DNA from: an uncultured Candidatus Altimarinota bacterium
Lineage (GTDB): Bacteria; Patescibacteriota; Gracilibacteria; BD1-5; UBA2023
Reading direction: 5' to 3'
Assembly (NCBI GenBank): GCA_938036655.1
Contig: CALHQS010000055.1
Span: 1 to 43,995, forward strand
Length of the DNA stretch: 43,995 bases
The notes beneath the pieces were generated by a model. That model was not told where the DNA came from, did not search any database, and worked only from the letters and a program-made list of their open reading frames with translations. Shown here piece by piece: positions 35,250-43,607 of the stretch. Positions within the stretch are counted from its first letter, which is position 1, and each line of letters opens with the position of its first letter. Both the position numbers and the translations under genes were made by a program.

Positions 35250-35540
35250 AGGCCAATTGGCAGATCGTGCTTAGCCAGCTCGGATTTTTCATGGATATGC
35301 AACAGGATGGAATATTTTGTTTGATATAGGATTAGTGAAACATGCTTTCAGAACGCCCTACTAGAACAAAATTAGTAAATCCACCCTTGCCTAATGGGGG
35401 TTGTGTATCGAGAACATAGCAGGTCGTTCCCTGTGAGTGGTCTCAACCTTTCTCTATTAGAAACAGAATTAGGCACCATGAGGTTTAAAACTGTACCTCT
35501 ACCGATTCACTCCTTCTTTTGAAGGGGTTTTTTTATTTTT
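35250..35540 (+). ncRNA. structured RNA 2 of the tandem family
   Basis: About 285 nt. A 5' hairpin CCGAG...CTCGG (starting at about 35247) with inner TGGC/GCCA. GGATT (35329-35333) pairs with AATCC (35378-35382) around an ACTA/TAGT hairpin. Next the loop motif CCCTTGCCTAATGGGGG (35384-35400), GGCACCA (35472-35478), hairpin GAGGT-TTAAAACTGT-ACCTC (35480-35499) and terminator CCTTC-TTTT-GAAGG plus T7. Same element order as RNA 1 and closest to RNA 3 (CCCTTGCC, GTTTAAACTG/GTTTAACTG loop, CCTTC/GAAGG terminator). Confidence 0.75.
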
Positions 35541-35561
35541 CGAAAAATTCTTAAAATTTAT

Positions 35562-35589
35562 TTGATAAATACAGATTTCTATTTACAAC
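35562..35589 (+). promoter_or_regulatory. promoter of structured RNA 3
   Basis: TTGATA (35562-35567), 16-bp spacer, TACAAC (35584-35589). The flanking sequence resembles the RNA 2 promoter (AAATTTATTTGATAAATA against AAATTATTTGACAAATA). Confidence 0.65.
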
Positions 35590-35591
35590 AC

Positions 35592-35946
35592 TCTAGCCAG
35601 TGAGAAGCAAGGGTTTCGAGTGGTCTTTCATCAATGTTATTGTTTGGCTGGAGGAGTTTATGTTGGATTCGGGACGTGGTTGTGCATGGAACACCCGATA
35701 CAACATGAATGAAATCTGCCCTTGCCAGATGGGGGGGCTCAGCAATGGTTTGTGTGAGTAGCCTGTTCGCCTACAAATACAAACATCCATGTCAGTCAGT
35801 ATCCAAACGACTATCTGGGACCGAACAACAAAATCACGGAGATCATGCAGTGCCTTTCTTGATGGAATTGTTTGAAAAGGTAGAATCTTGGCACGAAAAG
35901 GTTTAACTGCACCTTTTCCAAGTCCTTCTTCGGAAGGGCTTTCTAT
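35592..35946 (+). ncRNA. structured RNA 3 of the tandem family
   Basis: About 345 nt. A 5' hairpin CTCTAGCCA...TGGCTGGAG. GGATT (35665-35669) pairs with AATC (35713-35716) around TCGGG/CCCGA. Loop motif CCCTTGCCAGATGGGGGGG (35719-35737), GGCACGA (35890-35896), hairpin AAAAGGT-TTAACTGC-ACCTTTT (35896-35917) and terminator CCTTC-TTCG-GAAGG (35923-35936). A GGAGG before an ATG at 35661 would allow a 33-residue peptide, but that region is part of the shared RNA fold and the other two units have no equivalent frame. Confidence 0.75.
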
Positions 35947-35973
35947 TTGACGAAAAAAAATTTTATATATAAT
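35947..35973 (+). promoter_or_regulatory. promoter of the ric-like gene
   Basis: TTGACG (35947-35952), 15-bp spacer, TATAAT (35968-35973). Confidence 0.7.
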
Positions 35974-36003
35974 GAGATTGTTTTATTCTTTTTTCAGAAA
36001 AAT

Positions 36004-36726
36004 ATGATTTCAAAAAATATGACGGTTGGGGAAATTGTCGCAAAAAATGTTGCATTCGCCGACATTTTTGAAAAATACGGCATCGATTTTTGTTGTGGTG
36101 GTGATGTTTCTTTTATAGAAATTTGTGAAAAAAATAATCTCGACGCAGAAAAAATCATCGCAGAACTCCAAAATCTTCCCGAAAAACAAAGCGCGGATCA
36201 TAATTTTGAAAATTTTGATTTGGGTGATTTGGCTGATTATATCGTGGATGTACATCACACTTTTGTGCGTGAAAATATTCCACGAATTGACGAATATTTG
36301 AACAAAATTTGTCGCGTGCACGGCGAGAATCATCCAGAACTTTTTGGTGTTTTGGAAAATTATGAAGCCGTTCGCGAGGAACTGCTCGCGCACATGCCAA
36401 AGGAAGAAAATGTGCTTTTCCCATACATTCATCGCCTTGTAGATGCTGAAAAAAATAATATCGCGCCAGCGAAGCCACCATTTGGAACAGTGAAAAATCC
36501 GATTCAGATGATGGAAATGGAGCACGACAATGCGGGCGATGCGACCAAAAATATTCGAAATCTGACGAATAATTTTACACTTCCAGAAGACGCGTGTAAC
36601 TCGTATCGAATCACTTTTGAGCTTTTAGAAAATTTTGAAAAAGATTTGCATGTGCACATTCATTTGGAAAATAATATTTTATTTCCGAAGGCAATCGCGC
36701 TCGAAGAAAAATTGTGGAATGCATAA
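36004..36726 (+). CDS. ric: iron-sulfur cluster repair di-iron protein (Ric/ScdA/YtfE)
   Basis: 240 residues. The N-terminal DUF542/ScdA_N domain has MTVGEIVAKNVAFADIFEKYGIDFCCGG. The hemerythrin-like four-helix domain carries the di-iron ligands HHTFVRENIPRID, VHGENHPEL, HMPKEENVLFPYI, MEMEHDNAGD and HVHIHLENNILFP. Ric proteins restore Fe-S clusters damaged by nitric oxide or peroxide. No UGA. The upstream structured RNA terminates before this promoter, so the two are separate transcripts. Confidence 0.95.
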   Translation: MISKNMTVGEIVAKNVAFADIFEKYGIDFCCGGDVSFIEICEKNNLDAEKIIAELQNLPEKQSADHNFENFDLGDLADYIVDVHHTFVRENIPRIDEYLNKICRVHGENHPELFGVLENYEAVREELLAHMPKEENVLFPYIHRLVDAEKNNIAPAKPPFGTVKNPIQMMEMEHDNAGDATKNIRNLTNNFTLPEDACNSYRITFELLENFEKDLHVHIHLENNILFPKAIALEEKLWNA

Positions 36727-36735
36727 TTTTTCCAA

Positions 36736-36767
36736 GAAAAAATCTCCGATTTGGAGATTTTATTTTT
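36736..36767. terminator. bidirectional terminator between ric and the pfpI remnant
   Basis: AATCTCC/GGAGATT hairpin with A and T runs on both sides. Confidence 0.8.
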
Positions 36768-37441
36768 TGAGTTCAGCAATCACTCGCGCGCGCAATCGCT
36801 TTGGAACTAAACGGATTTTGTCCAGTAATAAGGTTTTCATCAATCACAACCTTGGAGCTCATAGGGAAAAATACTTTCTCATAATGCGCGCCATGATTTT
36901 TTAACGCTTGCTCGAGATTGAATGGCACCAATTTTTTGCGTTGTGCAAAAAATTCTTCCAGCCAACTAAATCCTGTAATTTTTTTATCAGCAATCGAATT
37001 TTTACCATTAGAAATCCTCACATTCAGTAATCCGCCAACACCGCGACACACAGCCGAAAGAATTTTCCTTGCTTCATAATGTATTGCAATTATCGCTTGC
37101 AAATCAGTATTTTCAGGGAAATCATACATGGTTCCGTAACCGCCCGAGAGATATATTGCATCAAATTTTTATCACGAAATCTCCGCAAGGCTCGGGGTAT
37201 TTTCAAGAATTTTTCGAAATTTTTCATCATTCCAATATTTTTTGGTTACCGTATCGAGCAATATCGGGCGCAGACTTTCCGACTCAATGGGAACTTTACC
37301 ACTCAAAGGGCTCGCGATGGTCATCTCAATTTTTTCTTGTCTCGCCAAATCATACAAATGCGTAATCTCAGAGGGCCGCAATCCCGTCGGCGTTCCATTA
37401 TCATAAAGCGACTGACTCGTTACAATTCATAAAATTTTCAT
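36759..37441 (-). pseudogene. DJ-1/PfpI (Hsp31-like) protein gene with two lesions
   Basis: Start MKIL-G-IVTSQSLYDNGTPTG at 37441 with UGA as codon 5. Domain signatures: SPLSGKVPIESES, DAIYLSGGYGTMYDFPEN, the nucleophile elbow SAVCRGVGGLL and TGQNPFSSKAIAR. An in-frame TAA at 37169-37171 follows a UGA codon just before KFDAIYLSGG. Near the 3' end the frame is lost in a GCGCGCGCG run: removing 1 nt or adding one GC gives ARVIAELKK and TAA, the expected end, whereas the current frame runs into the terminator. The family includes glyoxalases, chaperones and deglycases. Two independent defects favour a pseudogene, though consensus errors remain possible. Confidence 0.75.
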
Positions 37442-37500
37442 ACTATTTTGTCAAAATGTAAAAATTACAAAAATCCCTGCATTTGAGGGATTTTTCGTTT

Positions 37501-39090
37501 TTATTTTTCATCAGATTTTTTCTCAGATTGTGCTTGCTTCATAAATGGGAAATACTGCACTTCACGAATTGGCTTTCCTTCCAAGAATGCAAAAAGTCGC
37601 TCACCAAAGCCAAAACCACAAGTTGGCGGCATTCCGTGTTCCAACATTTCGATAAATTCCCAATCTGGCATCATCGCTTCATCATCACCACCTTCGAGCA
37701 TTTCTTGTTGTTTTTCAAAACGCTCACGCTGGTCGATTGGATCATTCAATTCGCTGTAACCATTCCCCACTTCTGAACCTGCAATGATTGGTTGGAATCG
37801 TTCCACTTTTCCTGGGAATTTTTCTGAAACCTTGGCGAGTGGCGAAATCAATTCTGGATGATTCACCAAAAAAGCTGGTCCAGCAATCTGTTTACGCACA
37901 TATTTCCAGAGCGTATCAGTCAATCGTTCACGATTAGTTCCTTCGTATTTTACACCCAATTCCTCAAGCTTGTGGCGCATTTCGTCATCAGTCGCTGTCA
38001 AAAGATTAATCCCAGTGCGTTCTTCTACCGCTGTCAAATAGTCAATTCGTGGCCATTCTCCGGCAAGATCGAATTCAAGACCCTTATGAGAAAATTTGGT
38101 TGTTCCATACACAGATTTTGCGATATGTTGGTACAATCCCTGCACAAAGCGCATTCCATCCTCATAATCAGCATACGCCCAATAAAATTCGAGATTCGTA
38201 AATTCTTGCAGATGGTCTGGGCTTGACCCTTCATTTCGGTACGCACGACCAATTTCAAAAGTTTTTGGAAAGCCTCCGGCCATCAATCTTTTTTGCCACA
38301 ATTCTCCGATAGAAATTCGCAAAAATACGTCTACATCATAGTCGTTGTGATGCGTTGCAAATGGGCGCGCCTCTGCCCCACCCGTTGTATGTTCAAGCGT
38401 TGGCGTTTCCACTTCCAAAAATCCGTGCTGCTTCAAATATTCTCGCGTTGCATCCCAGAATTTTGACTTTCGCACAAACATGGCGCGCAACTCATCGTCA
38501 GTCGCCATATCAAGATATCGCTTGCGGTAGCGCTCTTCATCACTTTCAATTCCGTGGAATTTTTCTGGAAGCGGCCGAATCGCTTTCGTCAAAAATGAAA
38601 ATTCTTCTGCAAAAATCGTCAATTCCCCCTTGTGTGTATAAAATAATTCTCCGCGCACACCGATAAAATCTCCCATATCCACGAGCTTTTCTGCAAATTT
38701 GTACGCAGACATTTCTTCGTTTTCAGAATTTTTGAGAATTTCGAGCGATTGTCCTCCAACGCGAATTTTACAATTTTCACGAGAAAAAAGAATTTGAATT
38801 TTTCCCGTTCCATCGTTAATGGTAGCAAAACAAATTTTCCCAAAACTTCGGTGCAACATCACGCGACCAGCCACAGAAAATTCTGATTTTGGTGACGCCA
38901 CAACATCAGTCACATCGCGAAGTGGACTCGTCTCGCCTTCATCCAATGATGATTTAAATTTTTCAAGAATTTGTGCAATTTGATGATTGGCATCAAATTT
39001 TGTTGCAAATGGATTCACGCCAAAATCCTTAATTTTTTCCAGTTTTTTGATACGATCAAGCGTTTCGTTTGAATAATTTGGTGTTGTCAT
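37501..39090 (-). CDS. lysS: lysyl-tRNA synthetase, class II
   Basis: 529 residues. The N-terminal OB fold (VAGRVMLHRSFGKICFATINDGTGKIQI), YRKRYLDMATD, motif 2 region FEIGRAYRNEGSSPDHLQEFTNLEFYW and motif 3 GFGFGERLFAFLEGKPIREVQYFP are those of class II LysRS. Complete with TAA; no UGA in 529 codons. The leader is U-rich without SD; TTGATT-16-TATAGT lies upstream. Divergent from hisS. Confidence 0.97.
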   Translation of the reverse strand: MTTPNYSNETLDRIKKLEKIKDFGVNPFATKFDANHQIAQILEKFKSSLDEGETSPLRDVTDVVASPKSEFSVAGRVMLHRSFGKICFATINDGTGKIQILFSRENCKIRVGGQSLEILKNSENEEMSAYKFAEKLVDMGDFIGVRGELFYTHKGELTIFAEEFSFLTKAIRPLPEKFHGIESDEERYRKRYLDMATDDELRAMFVRKSKFWDATREYLKQHGFLEVETPTLEHTTGGAEARPFATHHNDYDVDVFLRISIGELWQKRLMAGGFPKTFEIGRAYRNEGSSPDHLQEFTNLEFYWAYADYEDGMRFVQGLYQHIAKSVYGTTKFSHKGLEFDLAGEWPRIDYLTAVEERTGINLLTATDDEMRHKLEELGVKYEGTNRERLTDTLWKYVRKQIAGPAFLVNHPELISPLAKVSEKFPGKVERFQPIIAGSEVGNGYSELNDPIDQRERFEKQQEMLEGGDDEAMMPDWEFIEMLEHGMPPTCGFGFGERLFAFLEGKPIREVQYFPFMKQAQSEKKSDEK

Positions 39091-39297
39091 AAAAATTTTT
39101 AAAACAATTCAACTATAATGAATTTTAAGGGAAAATCAAGGGGAAATTTTGAACAATCACAAAAAATCTGAAAAAAATTTTCTACCCAAAAAAAATTCCA
39201 AGAAAAAAGAAAAAATTTGCGTTTTTATTTTGCTTTTTTGAAAAATTTGTATATATTGGAAAATAGCCTTTTTAACAGAATTCTTAACAGAAAAAAT

Positions 39298-40662
39298 ATG
39301 AATATTCCAAACAGAGTGAAGGGTACGCAGGATATTTTTGGTGAGTACCAGCGATATTTCACATTTCTCAAAAAACTCGCGCGACACGAATTCCGAACGA
39401 ACGGATTTACGCGCATTTCAACACCAATTTTGGAACACACAGACCTCATCGCGCGATCAAGCGGTGCGTCAAGTGATGTTGTTTCCAAAGAAATGTACGA
39501 AATGACCGACAAAGGCGGGCGTTCGCTCGTGATGAAGCCAGAGGGAACGGCTGGTGTGATGCGCGCATATCTCGAACATATGCTCGATGAACCACAGCCT
39601 GTGTATCTGTATTACATTGAACCACATTTTCGATACGATCGCCCGCAGAAAGGTCGATATCGTCAGTTTCATCAGATTGGTGGAGAAATCATCGGCGAAG
39701 AAGATCCAATTTTGGATGCCAAAATGATTCACATCATGAAAAATCTCATGGATTCTGCGGGACTTGCTGGCACTTATACGATCAAAATCAATTCTCTTGG
39801 CGTAGAAAAAGAACGCGAAAAATATCTCATCGAATTGCAGTCATTTTTTGAAGGACGTAAACATTTGCTCGATGAAACAGATTTGCACCGACTCGCGACA
39901 AATCCACTTCGAATTTTGGATTCCAAAAATCCTGATGTTCAAGAACTTCTCAAAATCGCTCCAAAAATTACTGATTTTCTCAAGGGAGATTCGAAAAAAT
40001 TTTATGAAAGTGTGAAAGAATATTTGACAATTCTTGGCGTAGAATTTATAGAAGATCCGACGCTCGTTCGTGGTTTGGATTATTATTCTCACACGGTTTG
40101 GGAATTTGTAGACGGATCTGGGCGCACGCAGGACGCCTTTGGTGGTGGTGGGCGCTATAATTCGCTCGCAAAATCTATCGGCTACAAAAATGAAGTTCCA
40201 GCCGTTGGGTTTGCGCTCGGTGTGGAACGACTCATTGAAGCCATGATGGCACACGGTGTAAAACTCAAAAACAAAGATTCTATTCACCTCTATATCGTGC
40301 AACTTGGTGACGACGCGAAAAAACTTGCACTTCCTCTCAATCTCGAATCCCGAAAAAAAGGCATCAATTCTCTTTTGTCGCTCGGAACGCCATCTATCAA
40401 AGTTCAACTCAAAAAAGCCAATCGCGTGGGTGCTCGATTTGTGGCAATTATCGGCATTATGGAAGCCAAAAAAGGCGTTTGTCAACTCAAAGATATGGAA
40501 AAAGGAACGCAGGAAGAATGTCATCTTGACGATGTGATTCATCGCGTAGTAGAGGCTATCGGAACGGAAAATCTTTCTTTTTATCATCCATCATTTGACT
40601 GGGTGATTGAACCACCAAAAATGGAAGAAAATCCTGAAAATCCAGAAAATATCACGGAATAA
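39298..40662 (+). CDS. hisS: histidyl-tRNA synthetase
   Basis: 454 residues. Start MNIPNRVKGTQDIFGEYQRY, motif 1 region TRISTPILEHTDLI, motif 2 PHFRYDRPQKGRYRQFHQIGGE, the His-specific LVRGLDYYSHTVWEF and motif 3 AVGFALGVERLI. The C-terminal anticodon domain is present (IHLYIVQLGDDAKKLAL) with a Pro-rich tail. No UGA. Promoter TTGCTT-16-TATATT just upstream; terminator at 40665-40686. Confidence 0.97.
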   Translation: MNIPNRVKGTQDIFGEYQRYFTFLKKLARHEFRTNGFTRISTPILEHTDLIARSSGASSDVVSKEMYEMTDKGGRSLVMKPEGTAGVMRAYLEHMLDEPQPVYLYYIEPHFRYDRPQKGRYRQFHQIGGEIIGEEDPILDAKMIHIMKNLMDSAGLAGTYTIKINSLGVEKEREKYLIELQSFFEGRKHLLDETDLHRLATNPLRILDSKNPDVQELLKIAPKITDFLKGDSKKFYESVKEYLTILGVEFIEDPTLVRGLDYYSHTVWEFVDGSGRTQDAFGGGGRYNSLAKSIGYKNEVPAVGFALGVERLIEAMMAHGVKLKNKDSIHLYIVQLGDDAKKLALPLNLESRKKGINSLLSLGTPSIKVQLKKANRVGARFVAIIGIMEAKKGVCQLKDMEKGTQEECHLDDVIHRVVEAIGTENLSFYHPSFDWVIEPPKMEENPENPENITE

Positions 40663-40664
40663 AA

Positions 40665-40687
40665 ATCCTCATTTCGAGGATTTTTTG
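40665..40687 (+). terminator. hisS terminator
   Basis: ATCCTC/GAGGAT hairpin followed by TTTTTTG. Confidence 0.8.
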
Positions 40688-40703
40688 TTTTTGAAAAATT
40701 TAG

Positions 40704-40775
40704 AAAATAAAAAAATTCCCCTTGCGGGGAATCTGAAAACCGAAGTTTTCTCAATTGACCGAACGGCATTGGTCG
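40704..40775 (-). ncRNA. candidate small RNA divergent from glmS
   Basis: Minus strand: TTGACT (40803-40808), 15-bp spacer, TATAAT (40782-40787). The predicted 70-nt RNA folds into GACC/GGTC, GAAAAC/GTTTTC and the terminator ATTCCCC-GCAA-GGGGAAT (40715-40732) followed by seven T. No convincing ORF. Its promoter lies 37 bp from the glmS promoter, pointing away from glmS. Confidence 0.55.
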
Positions 40776-40822
40776 TGCACTATTATAGTGATTTTTTAAA
40801 AAAGTCAAAAGAAAAAATTGGC

Positions 40823-40850
40823 TTGCAAATCGGCTTCAAAATTTTATAAT
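40823..40850 (+). promoter_or_regulatory. glmS promoter
   Basis: TTGCAA (40823-40828), 16-bp spacer, TATAAT (40845-40850). The short leader leaves no room for a glmS ribozyme. Confidence 0.7.
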
Positions 40851-40879
40851 GGCAATAATATTTTCTAAATTTTTTGCCT

Positions 40880-42700
40880 ATGTGTGGTGTTTTTGGATAT
40901 ATTGGACAATCTGGAAAAGCCTCAAGTGAGGTTCTTGCAGGTTTGCAGCGGCTCGAATATCGCGGTTATGATAGCGCAGGACTTTGCGTTCTCAATCACG
41001 ACAAATCTTTGCAAATTATTAAATCTGTTGGAAAAGTTGGCAATCTCAAAGTAAAAACTGAAAGTTATGAGCTCGGTTCATATCACATCGGAATCGGCCA
41101 CACGCGCTGGGCAACGCACGGAGGCGTAACGGAGGCAAATTGTCATCCGCATTATTCTCATTCTGAGCGTTTTATCGTGATTCATAACGGAATTATTGAG
41201 AATTATGCCGAACTCAAAAAAGAACTTTCAGCAAAATATGATTTTTATTCTGAAACAGACACAGAAGTTGCAGTAAAACTTTTTGAAGATTTGTGTGATG
41301 GTGATCACATCGCAACGCTTCTCAAACTCAAAGAAAAAATCCACGGCGCATATGGGCTCGTATTTTTGGATCGCGAAAATCCTGATATGCTTTTTGGCGT
41401 GAAAAAATGATCACCAATGGTACTCGGATTTGGTGGCAATGAAAAATTTATTTCATCAGATTATCGCGCGCTCATCGGACTCATTGAGGATTATATTATT
41501 TTGGAAGACGGCGATGTTTTCATGATGACGCCGATAGATTATACGATTATTTCAGAAAATCCGAATGAAATCCGCACCAAAATGCAGATTGATGAAACAG
41601 AAAAACAGGCGGAATTGGGTGATTTTGAACATTTTATGCTCAAAGAAATTTTTGATCAGGGAGCGGTGATTCGCGATGTTTTCCGTGGGCGCGTAGATTT
41701 TGAAAACGCGAGCCTACATTCTGAAACACTCAACGAAATTGCGCCGAAAAATTTTGAAAAAATCACGATTGTCGCATCAGGAACAAGTTATCACGCGGGG
41801 CTTATGGGAAAATATTATTTGGAAGAATTGGCGGATATTCCGACTGATGTGATTGTTTCGGCTGAATTTAAGTACAAGAAAAAATTTATTGATGACAAAA
41901 CGCTTTTTGTGTTTGTTTCACAATCGGGCGAAACAGCCGATGCGCTCGATTCGCTCAAAATCGTAAAAGAACAAGGTGGAAATGTCTTCGGAATCGTCAA
42001 TGTGCCAGGATCGGCTATTGCACGAACGACGGGACAAGGCCTCTACACGCGAGCAGGCATTGAAGTGGGAGTTGCCTCAACAAAAGCATTTACAACACAA
42101 GTCGTGACATTTTTGATCATGGCACTTCACCTCGGAAAACGCCGAAATCTCGACTATCGTCGATACCGAGAAATTCTTTCTGGACTTGAAAAATTACCAG
42201 ACGCTATTGAAAAAATTTTGGAGAAAAAATCTGAAATCCAAAAAGTTGCCAACAATTTTGCGCATTACAAAAATTTCTTTTTCTTGGGTCGCGGTGCAGA
42301 ATTGCCAATCGCGATGGAGGGCTCGCTCAAGCTCAAAGAAATCAGTTATATTCATTCAGAAGCATATGCATCAGGCGAGCTCAAGCACGGCTCAATTGCA
42401 CTCATCGATCATGATTTTCCGACGATTATGGTGAATGGAAAAACTTCATTATACGAGAAAAATATTTCGAGTGTACAAGAAATCAAAGCACGCGATGGGC
42501 AAGTAATTGGCGTAGTGGCGAGCGATGATCCAAAAAAAGATATGTACGATGCGGTGATGACTTTTGATTCTATCCAGAGCGATGTAGATCCAATTTTGGA
42601 AGTGGTGATTTTGCAATTATTTTCATATTTTGTAGCGCTTCATCTGGATCGAGAAATCGACAAACCGAGAAATTTGGCAAAATCTGTGACGGTGGAGTAG
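40880..42700 (+). CDS. glmS: glutamine--fructose-6-phosphate aminotransferase (isomerizing)
   Basis: 606 residues. The start MCGVFGYIGQSG places the nucleophile Cys at position 2, which fixes the ATG at 40880. Glutaminase domain: RLEYRGYDSAG, HTRWATHGGVTEANCHPH. UGA at about codon 177 gives the invariant GVKK-G-SPMVLG. Two SIS domains follow: IVASGTSYHAGLMGKYY, FVSQSGETADALDSL, LGRGAELPIAMEGSLKLKEISYIHSEAYASGELKHG, ending AKSVTVE. It makes glucosamine-6-phosphate for peptidoglycan and other amino sugars. Confidence 0.97.
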
Positions 42701-42717
42701 GAAAATTTATAAAAAAT

Positions 42718-42748
42718 AAAATCCCTTAAAATAGGGATTTTATTTTAT
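42718..42748. terminator. bidirectional terminator between glmS and the Cys-rich cassette
   Basis: AAAATCCCT/AGGGATTTT hairpin with A and T runs; overlaps the TAA of the 42740 gene. Confidence 0.8.
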
Positions 42749-43066
42749 CTCACAAAGATTTGTAATTAGATAATTTTTACAAACACAGGGATTATCATTG
42801 TATTCCCATACATGAAAGGCTGATGATATAATTTCTTGTTTTTTTGGTTGAAAAGACTTATTAACACAACTTGCAGCAAATCACAAGCAATCGTCTTCAG
42901 CTTGACAAGAACGAACAGTTGGAATTTGCAAAGGGGAATAACCATTATTAAGACTAAAATCTGAATACCAAATAAGAGACATGAAAATAAGTATTCCTAA
43001 TAATAGAAATACTATTATTTTTTGAAAAACGGAAATTTTTTTATTGCTGGAAGATAGCATAATCAT
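42740..43066 (-). CDS. membrane-anchored Cys-rich protein, cassette copy A3
   Basis: 108 residues: short basic start, one membrane helix (IIVFLLLGILIFMSLIW), then an exported Cys domain. Cysteine pattern SCQAEDDC, one UGA-encoded Gly (DCL-G-FAAS), SCVNK, PCVCKNY, NLCEIK. The same pattern, C-x4-5-C, C-x-N, C-x-C, terminal C, occurs in the copies at 43328 and 43762. Cys spacing suggests extracytoplasmic disulfides, loosely like eight-cysteine-cluster proteins. Function unknown. It overlaps the EF-hand-like gene upstream by about 26 bases. Confidence 0.75.
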
Positions 43067-43254
43067 ATCAGTAATGACTATTTAAAATATCAATAGGTTT
43101 TACAATATTTCATCCATCACTGTCAATATCCCATTGCATTGCAAATACTTAAACGAGACATAGCTTGTGCCATCATATCAGAATATGGTCGATTCAAAAG
43201 CATTGTATTGACATAACTTGTAAGAAAATTTTTATTTGTAGTGTTCAAAGACAT
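43041..43254 (-). CDS. EF-hand-like small protein, cassette copy B1, frameshifted
   Basis: From ATG at 43254 the frame reads MSLNTTNKNFLTSYVNTMLL through AQAMSRL. Near 43147-43153 it shifts, and the other frame continues VFAMQWDIDSDGGNIVKPID and ends YAIFQQ with TAA at 43041. DIDSDGGNIVKPIDIL matches DLDMDGGFIVWPVDLI of the copy at 43608, both with UGA as the second Gly. Without the shift, the first frame stops at a TAG at 43078. D-x-D-x-D-G is the start of a calcium-binding EF-hand/dockerin-type loop, but the twelfth position is displaced by two residues, so calcium binding is only suggested. Confidence 0.5.
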
Positions 43255-43327
43255 TTTTTTAACTACAATTTTATCGTATTTTCTTCATTTTGCTTGTAAA
43301 AAATCAAGAATCCCTATTTATGGGGTT

Positions 43328-43606
43328 TTATTTTCATATGCAATGATGAAATACACATTGACATTCTATATCATAGTTTATTAGAACTTGCGTAAGTCAA
43401 TGCTTTAATCATCCATCATAATTTTTGTTAATGCAAATATTATTATATTCTCGAGCCACACACTGATCATCTGCTTGACAAGAAAATTTTTCACTATAGT
43501 ATCATACATCAAATATAGAATAATAATTACTTCATCCTAATGATAACCATCATAAAATTACAATTATTAATATAGTAGTGCTTATAATGAGTAGTTTTTT
43601 AATCAT
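43328..43606 (-). CDS. membrane-anchored Cys-rich protein, cassette copy A2
   Basis: 92 residues from MIKKLLIISTTILIIVIL at 43606, with a membrane helix or signal anchor followed by FSCQADDQCVAREYNN, ICINKNYD and ECQCVFHHCIGK, then TAA. Six or more glycines are UGA. Aligned with A3 and A1 it keeps the cysteine order despite low identity elsewhere. It starts 2 bases before the stop of the B2 frame, so the pair is translationally coupled. Confidence 0.75.
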
Positions 43607-43607
43607 A

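Noticed and set aside
35661..35759. Small ORF with GGAGG inside structured RNA 3
   Set aside because: A 33-residue frame exists, but the region is part of the shared RNA fold and the sister units have no matching frame. Kept only as a remark.
35709..35906. 65-codon frame in structured RNA 3 (MKSALARWGG...)
   Set aside because: Spans hairpins shared by the family and lacks an SD or conservation in the sister units.
34970..35946. tmRNA, RNase P RNA, SRP RNA or 6S RNA in the pnp-ric gap
   Set aside because: No tRNA-like ends with T-loop sequence, no RNase P core motifs, no SRP GGAA/AGCAGCC loop and no long single hairpin with central bubble were found in any of the three units.
39841..40587. 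248-codon minus-strand open frame opposite hisS
   Set aside because: Antisense shadow of a highly conserved synthetase gene.
40687..40879. glmS ribozyme upstream of glmS
   Set aside because: The leader after the promoter is only about 22 bases and no ribozyme core sequence is present.
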